Below are positions 45,227 through 57,057 of a stretch of DNA of 64,000 bases, piece by piece (position 1 is the first letter of the stretch; each line of letters starts with the position of its first letter). Source of the stretch: Micropruina sp. (GTDB lineage Bacteria > Actinomycetota > Actinomycetes > Propionibacteriales > Propionibacteriaceae); NCBI GenBank assembly GCA_016711105.1, contig JADJTO010000010.1, positions 56,594 through 120,593 on the forward strand. Reading direction: 5' to 3'. A program made the position numbers and the translations under genes. The notes under the pieces were generated by a model. It had not been told where the DNA came from and ran no database searches. It worked only from the letters and a program-made list of their open reading frames with translations.

Positions 45227-46441
45227 TCAGACCTCAGATGGTGTGTACCGCCACAACGTGGTGAAGGCCAACGCGATCCCGATCATCGCCACCACGATCA
45301 ACAATCCACCCGAAGCGAGGGCGATCGTCGGCCCCAGCAGGGCCGCCATCGTGCCCAGACGGACGTCCCCGAGGCGGGGGCCGCCCGCGACCACGACCAT
45401 GAAGACGCCCTGCATGCGCCCGCGCATCTCGTCGGGGGTCAACACCTGAAGCATGGTCATCCGCAGCGAGGCACTGACCAGGTCGGCCGCGCCCGCTATC
45501 GCCAGGCAGATCAGGCCCACGACAAGGTTCCGGGTGAAGGCGAAGGCCAGGATCGCCACGCCCCACACAGCCACTGACACGATGATCGTGGCGCCATGCC
45601 GGCGAATGGTCGAGATCCACCCCGAGAACAGACCGGCCGCCACCGCGCCGATCGAAGCTCCGGCGTAGAGCCAGCCGATCGAATCCGCCCCGAACCGTTC
45701 GTCGGCCAGCGCTGGAAAGACCGCCAGCGGCCAGCCCAGGATCATCGCGATCAGGTCGACCACGTACTGCATCGACAGCAGCGGCTGCGTCCGCAGATAT
45801 CGGAAACCGTGCACCACGTCCGCCAGGGCCGTGGCGAAGGGGTGCCGACCGGACTCCACCGCCACCTTCTGCGATGGAAGCCCGCTCAACGTCAGAACGG
45901 CCAGAAGGACGAGCACCACCTCCCCGGCGTAGGCCCAGATCACCCCGAGGTAGGCAACCAGCAGACCTGCCGCCAGCGGACCAACGATCATGGCCGCCGA
46001 CATGACACTGGAGGAGATCGTGTTCGCGGCCGGGATCAGAGCGACCGGGATCAACGCGGGCAGCATGGCAGCACGCGCAGGCCGGTAGACCGCCGCGGCC
46101 GCCGACTGCAACGCCACCAACACCCAGATCACCCACACCGAGCCCAGATTCAGCGCCACCTGGGCCAACAACAGGACGCTGGTCACGGCGGTCACCAGCG
46201 TCGACCAGATGGTCAGCCTTCGACGGTCGATGGTGTCGGCAAGGGCCCCGCCGACGAGCCCGAAGGCGATCAGCGGCACCAACGCGAAGAGGCTGGTGTA
46301 GCCGACCATCGCGCTGCTGCGGGTCAGCGCGTACACCTGCACGCTGACCGCCACGAGCGTCATCTGCGCACCGACGTTGGTCAGCAGGTTCCCGGCGAAG
46401 AGGCGTCGAAAGTGCACGTAGGCGAATGGACGCGTGTCCAT
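45227..46441 (-). CDS. Major facilitator superfamily transporter
   Basis: 404 residues from ATG 46439-46441, or 417 from GTG 46480; no clear ribosome binding site. Twelve hydrophobic segments, with GGALADTIDRRRLTIWSTLV as the MFS loop 2-3 motif. RGRMQGVFMVVVAGGPRLGD is characteristic of the EntS/enterobactin-exporter-like (MFS_3) group, so efflux is likely. Separated by about 200 bases from divergent glnS. Confidence 0.88.
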   Translation of the reverse strand: MDTRPFAYVHFRRLFAGNLLTNVGAQMTLVAVSVQVYALTRSSAMVGYTSLFALVPLIAFGLVGGALADTIDRRRLTIWSTLVTAVTSVLLLAQVALNLGSVWVIWVLVALQSAAAAVYRPARAAMLPALIPVALIPAANTISSSVMSAAMIVGPLAAGLLVAYLGVIWAYAGEVVLVLLAVLTLSGLPSQKVAVESGRHPFATALADVVHGFRYLRTQPLLSMQYVVDLIAMILGWPLAVFPALADERFGADSIGWLYAGASIGAVAAGLFSGWISTIRRHGATIIVSVAVWGVAILAFAFTRNLVVGLICLAIAGAADLVSASLRMTMLQVLTPDEMRGRMQGVFMVVVAGGPRLGDVRLGTMAALLGPTIALASGGLLIVVAMIGIALAFTTLWRYTPSEV

Positions 46442-46639
46442 CGTCCAGCGCGCGAGCCATCGCCTCCCGGTGTTCGCCACCCGATGAACCCTAGTGGCGC
46501 AGAGCAGCTCAGTCCGATTCTCACCTGAGGCTCGGAGCGCCGCTCCACCAGGGCGAGACTGCTGAACCCGACAGGGGCTCAAGGGTCTCGCGGTGAGCCC
46601 AGCGCCATCGGCCGGGGCCGCGATTGGTAGGTTACGGCC

Positions 46640-48321
46640 ATGAGCGCCGAGACCACCGCAAACGACTTCATCCGTGACATCGTCCGGCGCGACAACGACC
46701 AGGGCAGCTACGGCGGACGGGTCCAGACCCGGTTCCCACCCGAACCCAACGGCTATCTGCACATCGGCCACGCCAAGGCGATCGTGGTGGACTTCGGGAT
46801 CGCCGAGGACTTCGGCGGCGTCTGCAACCTTCGGCTGGACGACACCAATCCCGACACCGAGGAGAGCGAGTTCGTGGACTCGATCGTCTCCGACATCGAG
46901 TGGCTCGGCTTCCGACCGAAGGCGTTGCTCCACGCGTCCGACTACTTCGAACAGTTGTACGCGTGGGCCGAGTACCTCGTCGGACGCGGCTTGGCTTACG
47001 CCGACGACTCGGACAGCGAAACGATTTCGGCACAGCGGGGCGGCTTCGGCAAACCAGGGGTGGACAGCGCTTTTCGCCGACGCAGCATTGCCGAGAACCT
47101 CGATCTCCTCCGCCGAATGAAGGCCGGGAGTTCCCCGACGGAGCGCGAGTGCTCCGGGCCAAGATCGACATGAATCACGAGAACATGCAGTTGCGTGACC
47201 CCGTGATGTACCGGATCCGGCACAGTCACCACCACCGCACCGGCGATGCCTGGTGCATCTATCCCACCTATGACTGGGCTCACGGCCAATCCGATGCGAT
47301 CGAGGGGGTCACCCACTCCATCTGCACGCTCGAGTTCGACGCTAACCGAGCGCTCTACGACTGGTACCTCGACCACCTCCCGCTGCCCAGCGACCAGCCC
47401 AAGCAGATCGAGTTCGCGCGTCTTGAGTTCACCCACACCGTGACCTCCAAGCGCCGTCTGGCTACCCTGGTGGCCGACGGGGTTGTGGACGGCTGGGACG
47501 ACCCGCGGATGCCCACCTTGCGCGGGCTGCGCCGGCGGGGCTACCCGGCTGCGGCGATACGCAACTTCTGCCGCGACATCGGAACGACGAAGACCAACAG
47601 CCGGCAAAGCATCGAGGCCCTGGAGTCCTACGTCCGGCGTGAGCTGAACCGCACCGCGCAGCGCCGGATGGCGGTGCTGCGACCGCTGAAGTTGGTGATC
47701 ACCAACTGGCCGACCGAACCCGACGGCACGCCGGTGGTGGAGTACGTCACCGTCGCCAACAACCCCGACAACCCCGCGGACGTGCGCTCGGTCGCGTTCA
47801 GTGGCGAACTGTGGATCGAGGCCGAGGACTTCGCCGAAGTCCCCCCGCCCAGGTTCTTCCGGCTCTCCCCCGGACGAGAGGTGCGGCTTCGCGGCGCCTA
47901 CTTCGTCACCTGCACCGGGGTGGTCAAGGACTCCGACGGCAACTTGATCGAGATCCACGCCACCCATGACCCGGCCACCAAGGGCGGCGACTCCCCCGAC
48001 GGCCGGAAGGTGAAATCCACCATGCACTGGGTGTCGGCTCGGCACGCGGTCGAGATCCAGGTGGCCTTATACGACCGCCTGTTCGGCCCGCCGGTGCCCG
48101 GAGAGGCCACCGGAGAAGCCCTGGACGACGTGAACCCTCGCTCCCGCGAACTCCTCACCGGCTGCAAGGCCGAGGCCGCGCTGGGCGAGACCCGCCCGGG
48201 TGAGGTGCACCAGTTCGAACGACTCGGCTACTTCGCTCTCGACAATGCCCTACCGATGACGTTCCACCGAACGGTCAGGCTCCGGGACGAGTGGGCGGCC
48301 ATTCAAAAGCGTCAGACCTAA
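46640..48321 (+). CDS. glnS: Glutaminyl-tRNA synthetase (one frameshift)
   Basis: About 560 residues from ATG 46640. PPEPNGYLHIGHAKAIVVDF (HIGH), DDTNPDTEESEFVDSIVSDI, IYPTYDWAHGQSDAIEGVTH, VTSKRRL in place of the KMSKS loop, and two C-terminal beta-barrel domains. The frame breaks after LLRRMKAG: a missing G in the run 47126-47128 joins it to EFPDGARVLRAKIDMNHENM. GlnRS is spread by transfer and is absent from many actinobacteria, which use transamidation instead. With GlnRS present, tRNA-Gln is charged directly. Confidence 0.95.
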
Positions 48322-48343
48322 CCGGAACCAGGGAGCTCGCCTC

Positions 48344-49258
48344 ATGACCCGCGATCGACTCACTCCACTGCCGATTCCCTCCCGCAAGGGTCGGATCGCG
48401 ATCGTCACCGGTGCCAACTCCGGGATCGGCTTCGCCACCGCCCGGGCCTTGTCGGTCGCCGGCGCCGACGTGATCCTGGCCGTCCGAAACCTCGAACGGG
48501 GTAGAGCCGCGCTCGAACAGCTTCGCGCGGAGGCACCGTTCGGCCATCATCGGGTGGAACAACTCGACACCTCAGATCTGACCTCGGTACGGGACTTCGC
48601 CACCCGGATCGGCAGCGGGCGGGTCGACATCCTGGTGAACAACGCGGGCATCGCTGCCGACCGCACCCGGCAGCTCTCCGTCGATGGCAACGAGCTCGTG
48701 TTCGCCACGAACTACCTCGGTCATTTTGCGCTGACCGGTCTTCTGCTGCCGAACCTCGTTCAATCGGCGCGGCCACGGGTGGTCTGCCTTGGGTCTCTCC
48801 GGGCCAATCGCGGCAAACTCGATTTTTCCGACCTGCAACTCGACCAGGGGTATTCGCCCCAGCGCGCCTACGCCAACTCCAAGCTCGCCATGGTGATGTT
48901 CGCTCGGGAACTGCAACGCCACAGCGCCGCCGCCGACTGGGGGCTCTTCGCCCACGCCGCCCACCCGGGAATCGCCGACACCCCGATCTTCGGCAACCGA
49001 CGTCCGGCGAGGATCGGTTTGTGGTTGGCCGGAGCGGCCGGGGTCGCGCAGTCGGCAAATGATGGGGCGCAGGCGGTCGTCTTCTGCGCCGCCAGTCGTC
49101 AGGCGGTGGCCGGCGCCTACTACGGGCCGATCACAAAGCTAGGTGTCTCGGGACCGGTCGGTCGCGTAGCGCTTCCGAACCAGGCCCGAGACACCTTCGA
49201 TCTCAATGCCCTCTGGCAGGCCTCGGTCAAACTCACCGGAGTGAACTACCGGACCTGA
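48344..49258 (+). CDS. Short-chain dehydrogenase/reductase, retinol-dehydrogenase-like
   Basis: 304 residues, 22 bases after glnS. TGANSGIG (cofactor loop), NNAG, Ser in CLGSLRANRGK, and AYANSKLA (Tyr-x-x-x-Lys). The layout resembles the retinol dehydrogenase/protochlorophyllide-reductase-like SDR group common in actinobacteria. The Arg after the glycine loop (VRNLERGR) suggests NADPH. Substrate unknown. Confidence 0.87.
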   Translation: MTRDRLTPLPIPSRKGRIAIVTGANSGIGFATARALSVAGADVILAVRNLERGRAALEQLRAEAPFGHHRVEQLDTSDLTSVRDFATRIGSGRVDILVNNAGIAADRTRQLSVDGNELVFATNYLGHFALTGLLLPNLVQSARPRVVCLGSLRANRGKLDFSDLQLDQGYSPQRAYANSKLAMVMFARELQRHSAAADWGLFAHAAHPGIADTPIFGNRRPARIGLWLAGAAGVAQSANDGAQAVVFCAASRQAVAGAYYGPITKLGVSGPVGRVALPNQARDTFDLNALWQASVKLTGVNYRT

Positions 49259-49268
49259 CTGGCCAGGG

Positions 49269-49766
49269 TCAGGCGTTAGCCGGTGCCTTGGCCCGTACGG
49301 TGGCCGGTGCGGCGACGTTGCCCAGGCCGTTGAGCGTGAGCCCCAGCAGGACGAACATCACGCCAAGTCCCATCACCAACAGTGAGACACCGTAGGCCAG
49401 CACCGAGGTGAACAGTGAGGCGCGGAGGAACGAGCCGTTCATGACGGTCGTGCGCTTGGCCTGGAGTGCGTCGGCCTGCGCGGTATCGCCAGCAGCCTTG
49501 GCGGCGGTGATGAGTGCGCCGAGCTCAGCGTAGGTCTTGCCCTCGGTGGCGGCCATGGCGTGCTTGTTGATGATCTCGGCCTGCGCGTAGGCGCTGATCG
49601 GATCCTGCACCTTCGCCCCGGGAAGCAGTGGCGAGTCCTTCGGAACGGTGATGTTCTCGGCCGACAACTGGCTCGTCACGATCCCCCAGGTGGCGGCACC
49701 GCCACCGAACGCGACGAGCCCGAAGATGATGCACAGGATCGCTGTGATTCTTGTTGGTACGGACAT
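49269..49766 (-). CDS. Two-helix membrane protein of the family mis-annotated as LigA dioxygenase
   Basis: 165 residues with AAAGGAG before ATG 49764-49766. An N-terminal helix (ITAILCIIFGLVAFGGGAA), an extracytoplasmic loop (about residues 30-110) with Ala/Glu/Lys-rich helices (KHAMAATEGKTYAELGALIT), and a second helix (LAYGVSLLVMGLGVMFVLLG). In databases such proteins are often labelled aromatic ring-opening dioxygenase LigA, but no dioxygenase metal site is visible. Function unknown. Confidence 0.75.
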   Translation of the reverse strand: MSVPTRITAILCIIFGLVAFGGGAATWGIVTSQLSAENITVPKDSPLLPGAKVQDPISAYAQAEIINKHAMAATEGKTYAELGALITAAKAAGDTAQADALQAKRTTVMNGSFLRASLFTSVLAYGVSLLVMGLGVMFVLLGLTLNGLGNVAAPATVRAKAPANA

Positions 49767-49885
49767 GATGGACTTCTCCTTTGAGCGGGTGATGGGTTTA
49801 CGTCCCGCTCATTGAAGATTCTTCTACTACATGCGGTCGTAGGCAATCTTGAGGACCCTGGTCTCGCCTGCTGTCGCGCTTGGTC

Positions 49886-51163
49886 TCACACAGCGCCGAC
49901 CACTACTACCGATTCGCGTGAGCGCTCGCGCCGCGATTCCCGCAGCGGCGCGGCACAGGGCGCTGTGCGGCCACTGATGAGAATGCTGGCGATCAGCATG
50001 GTGAGGATCAGTAGCAGCGCCAGCCGGGCTCCGACGACACCCGCCGCGATGCCCACCAACGGAGGAGCGATCAGCGAGGCCACCGTGGCCATGGACGTGA
50101 TCACCGACACCCGGGCTGCGGCGTAGGCCGGGTGGTCGGAGGCCGCCGCGACAGCGATCGGGAACACCAACGCCGCTCCAGCCCCCCACACCAATACGCC
50201 GATCACTGCCAGTGGCAGGTCTGGCGCGAACCCGAAGGTGAGCAGCCCCACCACCGCGAGTAGCCCTGAGGCCCGCAACGTGACCACCCGTCCGTAGCGG
50301 TCCATCAGCCTGGTGCCGAGCAGTCGGACGGCAGTCATGGCGGCGATCATCACGCCGAGTGCGAAACCACCGACAGACTCGGTGACACCGAACCCGTCCA
50401 CGATGGCGATCGAAAGCCAGTTATTGGCCGAACCCTCGGAGAAGGCAGCCGTCAGCGCAACCAATCCAATCAGCAAAGTGCGCGGCTCACGCCACACCTG
50501 CAGCGCAATCCGGGCCGCCGATGGCGCCTGGACCGTCCCCGACGTCGGCACCAAGCGCTCGGAGGCCGAGACGGGCAGAACGAACCCGGAGCGCAAGGAG
50601 GCAAGCCTCCAGACCAGCGCACCGAGGGCAACGGCGCCGAACTGCACACCCACCGGGATCGCCAGATACGAACCAGTGGCCCCGGCCAGAGCCCCGAGCG
50701 CCGCGCCCGCCGAGAAGGAGGCGTGGAACTCGGGAATGATCGTCCGCCCGACTGCCCGCTCGACCCGTGCGGTCTCGACGTTCATCGGCACCATCAGCAG
50801 GGCGTTGCCGACCCCGTGGAACATGATTCCGACCACAAAACCAGGCAGCGAACCGAACTGGGGACCTACCCCCATCAAGGTGAAGCCGACCGCTGTCAGC
50901 ACAGCTCCAACGGCGAAGACTCGGGCGCTGCCCAAGCGCGCCATCAGCACGCCCGAGGCAAGAACGCTGACCAAGGCACCGATGGACCCGATCAGGAGCA
51001 CCCAACCGAGGTCGACGGTGCTCAACAGCAGCAGGTCACGGATGGTGGGGATGCGCGCCAACCAGGAGAAGACGGTCGCCCCGGAGAGGGCGAACACCAC
51101 GAGCAAGAGGGCACGGGCACGAGAGACCGACGAAGGCGCCGGGACAGGCCGAAACACAAGTAC
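49886..51163 (-). CDS. Major facilitator superfamily transporter
   Basis: About 425 residues from GTG 51163 (VFRPVPAPSSVSRARALL); an upstream start at 51265 adds an unlikely Cys/Pro-rich stretch. Twelve hydrophobic segments and LLGTRLMDRYGRVVTLRASG as the mid-protein MFS motif. Resembles sugar/multidrug MFS carriers of the FucP/YbjJ-like type: MFHGVGNALLMVPMNVETAR and EFHASFSAGAALGALAGA are typical of that group. Divergent from the PadR unit, separated by 200 bases. Confidence 0.85.
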   Translation of the reverse strand, partial: VLVFRPVPAPSSVSRARALLLVVFALSGATVFSWLARIPTIRDLLLLSTVDLGWVLLIGSIGALVSVLASGVLMARLGSARVFAVGAVLTAVGFTLMGVGPQFGSLPGFVVGIMFHGVGNALLMVPMNVETARVERAVGRTIIPEFHASFSAGAALGALAGATGSYLAIPVGVQFGAVALGALVWRLASLRSGFVLPVSASERLVPTSGTVQAPSAARIALQVWREPRTLLIGLVALTAAFSEGSANNWLSIAIVDGFGVTESVGGFALGVMIAAMTAVRLLGTRLMDRYGRVVTLRASGLLAVVGLLTFGFAPDLPLAVIGVLVWGAGAALVFPIAVAAASDHPAYAAARVSVITSMATVASLIAPPLVGIAAGVVGARLALLLILTMLIASILISGRTAPCAAPLRESRRERSRESVVVVGAV

Positions 51164-51326
51164 GTCCAGAGGGATTGAAGGACGCGGACCACACACGGCG
51201 ATGGAACAACCACCACCTGTCGGCCCGCGGGGCGGACGGGAAGCCCACCAAAGTGCAGGTTTCAATCATTTCAGCAGGTGATGAGGTGGGTCAAACGCGA
51301 GCACGCGAGTCAATGTCACCAAAGGC

Positions 51327-51355
51327 TTGATACCCAGATATCCTATGCATAGACT
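51327..51355 (+). promoter_or_regulatory. Promoter of the PadR unit, probably giving a leaderless mRNA
   Basis: -35 TTGATA (51327-51332), 17-base spacer, -10 TAGACT (51350-51355). Initiation near 51362 would fall one or two bases before ATG 51364, with no ribosome binding site in between. The palindrome TATGCATA (51344-51351) overlaps the -10 and may be an operator. Confidence 0.6.
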
Positions 51356-51363
51356 CTCTCGGT

Positions 51364-51687
51364 ATGAAGGGTGACACACTCAAAGGGCATCTGGACCTGC
51401 TGGTCCTGTCCGTCCTGGCCGACAACCCATTGCATGGCTATGCCGTGATCGAGCAGTTGCGGGAGCGGAGCAGCGACGCCATCGACGTTCCCGAGGGGAC
51501 GCTCTACCCCGCTCTGCACCGCCTCGAGAAGGCAGGGCTGATCACGGCGACCTGGGGCGTGGTGAAGGGACGACGGCGCAAGTCCTACCGGCTCACCGAA
51601 GCAGGACGCCGGCAACTGACCGAAGAACGGCATGCCTGGAGTCAAGTCGTGGCCGCCGTGGCGGCAGTTACGTCCGGTGTGCGATGA
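51364..51687 (+). CDS. PadR-family transcriptional regulator
   Basis: 107 residues. MKGDTLKGHLDLLVLSVLAD, HGYAVIEQLRERS and VPEGTLYPALHRLEKAGLI are the PadR winged-helix signature. Short C-terminal dimerisation helix (subfamily 2 size). Overlaps the downstream membrane gene by ATGA. This pairing with a permease-prefix-type membrane protein is a recurrent module in which PadR represses its own operon. Confidence 0.92.
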   Translation: MKGDTLKGHLDLLVLSVLADNPLHGYAVIEQLRERSSDAIDVPEGTLYPALHRLEKAGLITATWGVVKGRRRKSYRLTEAGRRQLTEERHAWSQVVAAVAAVTSGVR

Positions 51688-52685
51688 ACGACCCGATCAG
51701 CAACTACGTGACCGAGCTCGCTGCAACGCTCAAGGGCCAGCGCGACGCAACGGATCTGGTCGCGGAAATGGAGGATCACCTTCGCGAGGCCGCCGAGTCC
51801 TTGATCCTCTCCGGACGTCCGGTGATCCTGGCCCAAGAGGCGGCGATCATGCGGCTGGGCGAGCCCCAGCTGGTGGCTCGGGCGCTGCTCGCCAGCCGCG
51901 CCAGGTCACTGGCCCTGCCCACCCGTTTCACGGTCGCCGCCGGCTGGCTGGCCTGGGGGGCCGCCGCGGTGTGGGCTGTGCTGACCCTGCTGGTCTCGCC
52001 GGCCATCATCGGCGGGGTGGCCACAGACGCGGACCTGAGCGCCCCGTGGCTTTTGAGCCTTGTACTGCTCGGCGTGGCCTTGCTGGGAGTCGTGGCCATC
52101 GGCCTGGCCGTCCGTGCCGGAGGGCGCACGGACCCCAGAACGATCGCCACGGGCCTGCTCGTGCTGCTCGCCTTCCTCGGCCAGGCGGCCTTCCCTTGGT
52201 TGCTCAGTCTCTGGGGGACTCTGCTGCTGACCACAGCCGTGCTCTTGTCCGCCCGCCAGGCGCCACGCAGTCGCGCCGGGCTCTGGGTGGCGGTGGTAGC
52301 GCTGCAGGCGGCCCTGGTGGTGACCGCGTTGGGTGTCGACAGTGGGCTGAGCCAGCGTGGCGTGGCATCCCTCGTCGCGCTCATTCTCACCCTGACCATC
52401 GTGGTACTTGGCCTGCCCGCAACGTCCTGGCTGGGCACTGGCCCCGTCCTGCTCGCGACCGCCTGGCCACTCTCCACAGCCGCCCTGCTTGGCCTCCAAG
52501 CACTGCAGTTCGGCGACCCGGGATACTACGGGGATTACCCGATGGCCTGGTCCCTGTCGCTGATCGCCGGTTGCCTGCTCACCGCCCTGGGTTGCGCCCT
52601 GATCGGGCGCCGGCTGTCGGCCGAAAAGCCCGTTACCAGCCCTCAGTCCTCCCTGCTCACCACGAAGAGAAAGGCACTCCCATGA
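51684..52685 (+). CDS. Permease-prefix (HAAS-like) domain membrane protein
   Basis: 333 residues. The N-terminal soluble helix bundle (YVTELAATLKGQRDATDLVA; EMEDHLREAAESLI; QEAAIMRLGEPQLVARALLA) is the HAAS/permease-prefix type that couples to PadR regulators. Eight or so hydrophobic helices follow (residues 75-315). It probably senses envelope state or sequesters the regulator; no transport motif is visible. ATGA overlaps on both sides. Confidence 0.82.
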   Translation: MNDPISNYVTELAATLKGQRDATDLVAEMEDHLREAAESLILSGRPVILAQEAAIMRLGEPQLVARALLASRARSLALPTRFTVAAGWLAWGAAAVWAVLTLLVSPAIIGGVATDADLSAPWLLSLVLLGVALLGVVAIGLAVRAGGRTDPRTIATGLLVLLAFLGQAAFPWLLSLWGTLLLTTAVLLSARQAPRSRAGLWVAVVALQAALVVTALGVDSGLSQRGVASLVALILTLTIVVLGLPATSWLGTGPVLLATAWPLSTAALLGLQALQFGDPGYYGDYPMAWSLSLIAGCLLTALGCALIGRRLSAEKPVTSPQSSLLTTKRKALP

Positions 52686-53005
52686 ACAACACCATGCGTT
52701 TGGCCGCGTCCCTGACCTGCGCCGCACTGATCCTCCTCGGCGGGGCCGCCACGGCCCGTGCCGACCATGTCCACTTCAGGGTGCTCGGCAGCGGCGAGTG
52801 CGTGCTGCTGGCCCCCGAGGGCGGAGAGATGTACGTCACCCTCCCGCATGCCGACGAGTTCGCCGAGAATCGGCGGCACCCGCTGCACGTCAACGTTCAC
52901 TTCGGACAGCCAGGGGCGGTGGGAATGGTCCACGTCGCCTACGCAAACGGCATCATGACGCCTGCGGCAGTTCAGATGTGTGGTGGAGAGTTCGTGAATC
53001 GCTGA
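52682..53005 (+). CDS. Small secreted protein of the PadR unit
   Basis: 107 residues; ATG 52682 overlaps the upstream stop. Signal peptide MNNTMRLAASLTCAALILLG...TARA, then a mature domain of about 78 residues rich in His and Gly (ADHVHFRVLGSGECVLLAPE; RRHPLHVNVHFGQPGAVGMV) with two Cys (GECVLL, QMCGGE). His-rich pairs suggest metal binding or a catalytic pocket, an inference. No family recognised. Followed directly by a strong terminator. Confidence 0.8.
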   Translation: MNNTMRLAASLTCAALILLGGAATARADHVHFRVLGSGECVLLAPEGGEMYVTLPHADEFAENRRHPLHVNVHFGQPGAVGMVHVAYANGIMTPAAVQMCGGEFVNR

Positions 53006-53016
53006 GTGCCGGCAAG

Positions 53017-53052
53017 CATGAAGCCCCCGTCCATCCGGACGGGGGCTTCATG
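53017..53052. terminator. Bidirectional terminator between the PadR unit and tuf
   Basis: Perfect 16-base inverted repeat (53017-53032 with 53037-53052), 4-base loop, located 11 bases after the plus-strand stop and 15 bases after the tuf stop on the other strand. Little U follows on either side. Confidence 0.85.
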
Positions 53053-53067
53053 TTGCTGGCGGTCAGA

Positions 53068-54261
53068 TCACTTGAGGATCTTGGTCACCCGGCCGGCGCC
53101 GACGGTGCGGCCACCCTCGCGGATGGCGAACTTCAGGCCGTCTTCCATGGCGATCGACTTGTTCAGGTGCACGGTCATGTCGGTGTTGTCACCGGGCATC
53201 ACCATGTCGGTGCCCTCGGGCAGCTGAACAACACCAGTCACATCCGTGGTGCGGAAGTAGAACTGCGGGCTGTAGTTGGAGAAGAACGGCTTGTGACGGC
53301 CACCCTCTTCCTTGGTCAGCACGTAGACGTTGGCATCGAAGTCGGTGTGCGGGGTGGTCGAACCCGGCTTGATCACGACCATGCCGCGCTCGACGTCGTC
53401 CTTCTTGGTGCCGCGGAGCAGCAGGCCGACGTTCTCCCCGGCGCGACCCTCGTCGAGGATCTTCCGGAACATCTCAACACCGGTGATGGTGGTGGTCTGC
53501 TTCTTCTCGGCGATGCCGATGATGTCAACCGTCTCACCGGTGCGGACGATGCCGCGCTCGATACGGCCGGTGACGACAGTGCCACGACCGGTGATCGTGA
53601 AGACGTCCTCAACGGGCATCAGGAACGGCTTGTCGATGTCACGCTCGGGCTCGGGGATGTAGTCATCCACCGCCTGCATGAGCTCGAGGATGGCCGCGCT
53701 CCAGGTGGGGTCACCATTCAGCGCCGGGAAAGCCGCCACGCGAACGACCGGGCAGTTGTCGCCGTCGAACTCTTGGGCGTCCAGCAGCTCGCGGACCTCC
53801 ATCTCAACCAGCTCGATGAGCTCCTCGTCGTCGACCATGTCGCACTTGTTCAGCGCAACGACGATCGCCGGAACCCCGACCTGGCGGGCCAGCAGCACGT
53901 GCTCGCGGGTCTGCGGCATCGGGCCGTCGGTGGCAGCGACCACGAGGATCGCGCCGTCCATCTGAGCCGCACCGGTGATCATGTTCTTCACGTAGTCAGC
54001 GTGACCGGGGCAGTCAACGTGCGCGTAGTGACGCGACTCGGTCTGGTACTCGACGTGTGCGATCGAGATGGTGATACCACGCTGACGCTCTTCAGGTGCC
54101 TTGTCGATCTGATCGAAGGCGGAGACGGCGTTCAGCGTCGGGTACTTGTCGTGCAGCACCTTGGTAATCGCCGCCGTCAACGTGGTCTTGCCGTGGTCGA
54201 TATGCCCGATGGTGCCGATGTTGGCGTGCGGCTTGGTCCGCTCGAACTTGGCCTTTGCCAC
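53068..54261 (-). CDS. tuf: Elongation factor Tu
   Basis: 397 residues from GTG 54259-54261 (AAGGAG six bases before). Delivers aminoacyl-tRNA to the ribosome. G1 GHIDHGKT, switch I with RGITI, DCPGHADYVKNMI (G3), NKCDM (G4), then domains 2 and 3 ending GAGRVTKILK. No second tuf or tsf in the window. Likely has its own promoter in addition to read-through from fusA. Confidence 0.98.
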   Translation of the reverse strand: MAKAKFERTKPHANIGTIGHIDHGKTTLTAAITKVLHDKYPTLNAVSAFDQIDKAPEERQRGITISIAHVEYQTESRHYAHVDCPGHADYVKNMITGAAQMDGAILVVAATDGPMPQTREHVLLARQVGVPAIVVALNKCDMVDDEELIELVEMEVRELLDAQEFDGDNCPVVRVAAFPALNGDPTWSAAILELMQAVDDYIPEPERDIDKPFLMPVEDVFTITGRGTVVTGRIERGIVRTGETVDIIGIAEKKQTTTITGVEMFRKILDEGRAGENVGLLLRGTKKDDVERGMVVIKPGSTTPHTDFDANVYVLTKEEGGRHKPFFSNYSPQFYFRTTDVTGVVQLPEGTDMVMPGDNTDMTVHLNKSIAMEDGLKFAIREGGRTVGAGRVTKILK

Positions 54262-54363
54262 TGGGGCTCCTTTTCGGATTCTTGCCACGCGCTATGCTGC
54301 GCAGCGGTTTTGGTTTTATTACTGACTGCAATGGTCAAGGTCCGCGTGGCGCGAACCTTACCA

Positions 54364-54392
54364 AGTCTTGTCGAGATGGCCAGCCGAGTCAA
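54364..54392 (-). promoter_or_regulatory. Possible tuf promoter
   Basis: Minus-strand TTGACT (54392-54387), 17-base spacer, AAGACT (54369-54364), giving a leader of about 95 bases. It sits in the 133-base fusA-tuf gap. Confidence 0.4.
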
Positions 54393-54394
54393 AC

Positions 54395-56509
<2,115 letters not shown>

Positions 56510-56586
56510 GGGCTTTCAACCTCTATCTGTTGTTTGGGGCAGGGCAGCACGAAGCCACCCGGAAATGAGTCGGGAAGTGATTCAGA

Positions 56587-57057
56587 TCACCAGCGGTAAT
56601 GGGCGAAGGCGCGGTTGGCCTCGGCCATCTTGTGGGTGTCCTCGCGACGCTTCACCGAAGCGCCGAGGCCGTTGGAGGCGTCCAGGAGCTCGTTCATCAA
56701 GCGCTCGGTCATGGTCTTCTCGCGACGGGCGCGGGAGAAGCTGACCAACCAACGCATGGCCAGGGTCGTGGCCCGAGCGGGCTTGACCTCGATCGGCACC
56801 TGGTAGGTAGCGCCACCCACGCGACGGCTCTTGACCTCGACGGCCGGACGGATGTTGTCCAGCGCCTTCTTCAGAGTCTGGACGGGATCGACGCCGCTCT
56901 TGGTGCGGGTGCCCTCCAACGCGGTATACACGATGTGCTGAGCAGTGGTCTTCTTGCCGTCCAGCAAGATCTTGCTGACCAGCTGGGAAACCAGCGGCGA
57001 GCCGTAGACCGGATCGACGACGACCGGACGCTTCGGGGCGGGACCCTTGCGAGGCAT
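56587..57057 (-). CDS. rpsG: 30S ribosomal protein S7
   Basis: 156 residues, canonical. MPRKGPAPKRPVVVDPVYGS, GGATYQVPIEVKPARATTLA, and the C-terminal HKMAEANRAFAHYRW. Start overlaps the rpsL stop as TAATG. In other bacteria S7 represses this operon. Confidence 0.98.
   Translation of the reverse strand: MPRKGPAPKRPVVVDPVYGSPLVSQLVSKILLDGKKTTAQHIVYTALEGTRTKSGVDPVQTLKKALDNIRPAVEVKSRRVGGATYQVPIEVKPARATTLAMRWLVSFSRARREKTMTERLMNELLDASNGLGASVKRREDTHKMAEANRAFAHYRW

Noticed and set aside
49269..49766. Ring-opening dioxygenase LigA
   Set aside because: This is a common database label for the family, but the sequence has two membrane helices and no metal-binding residues.
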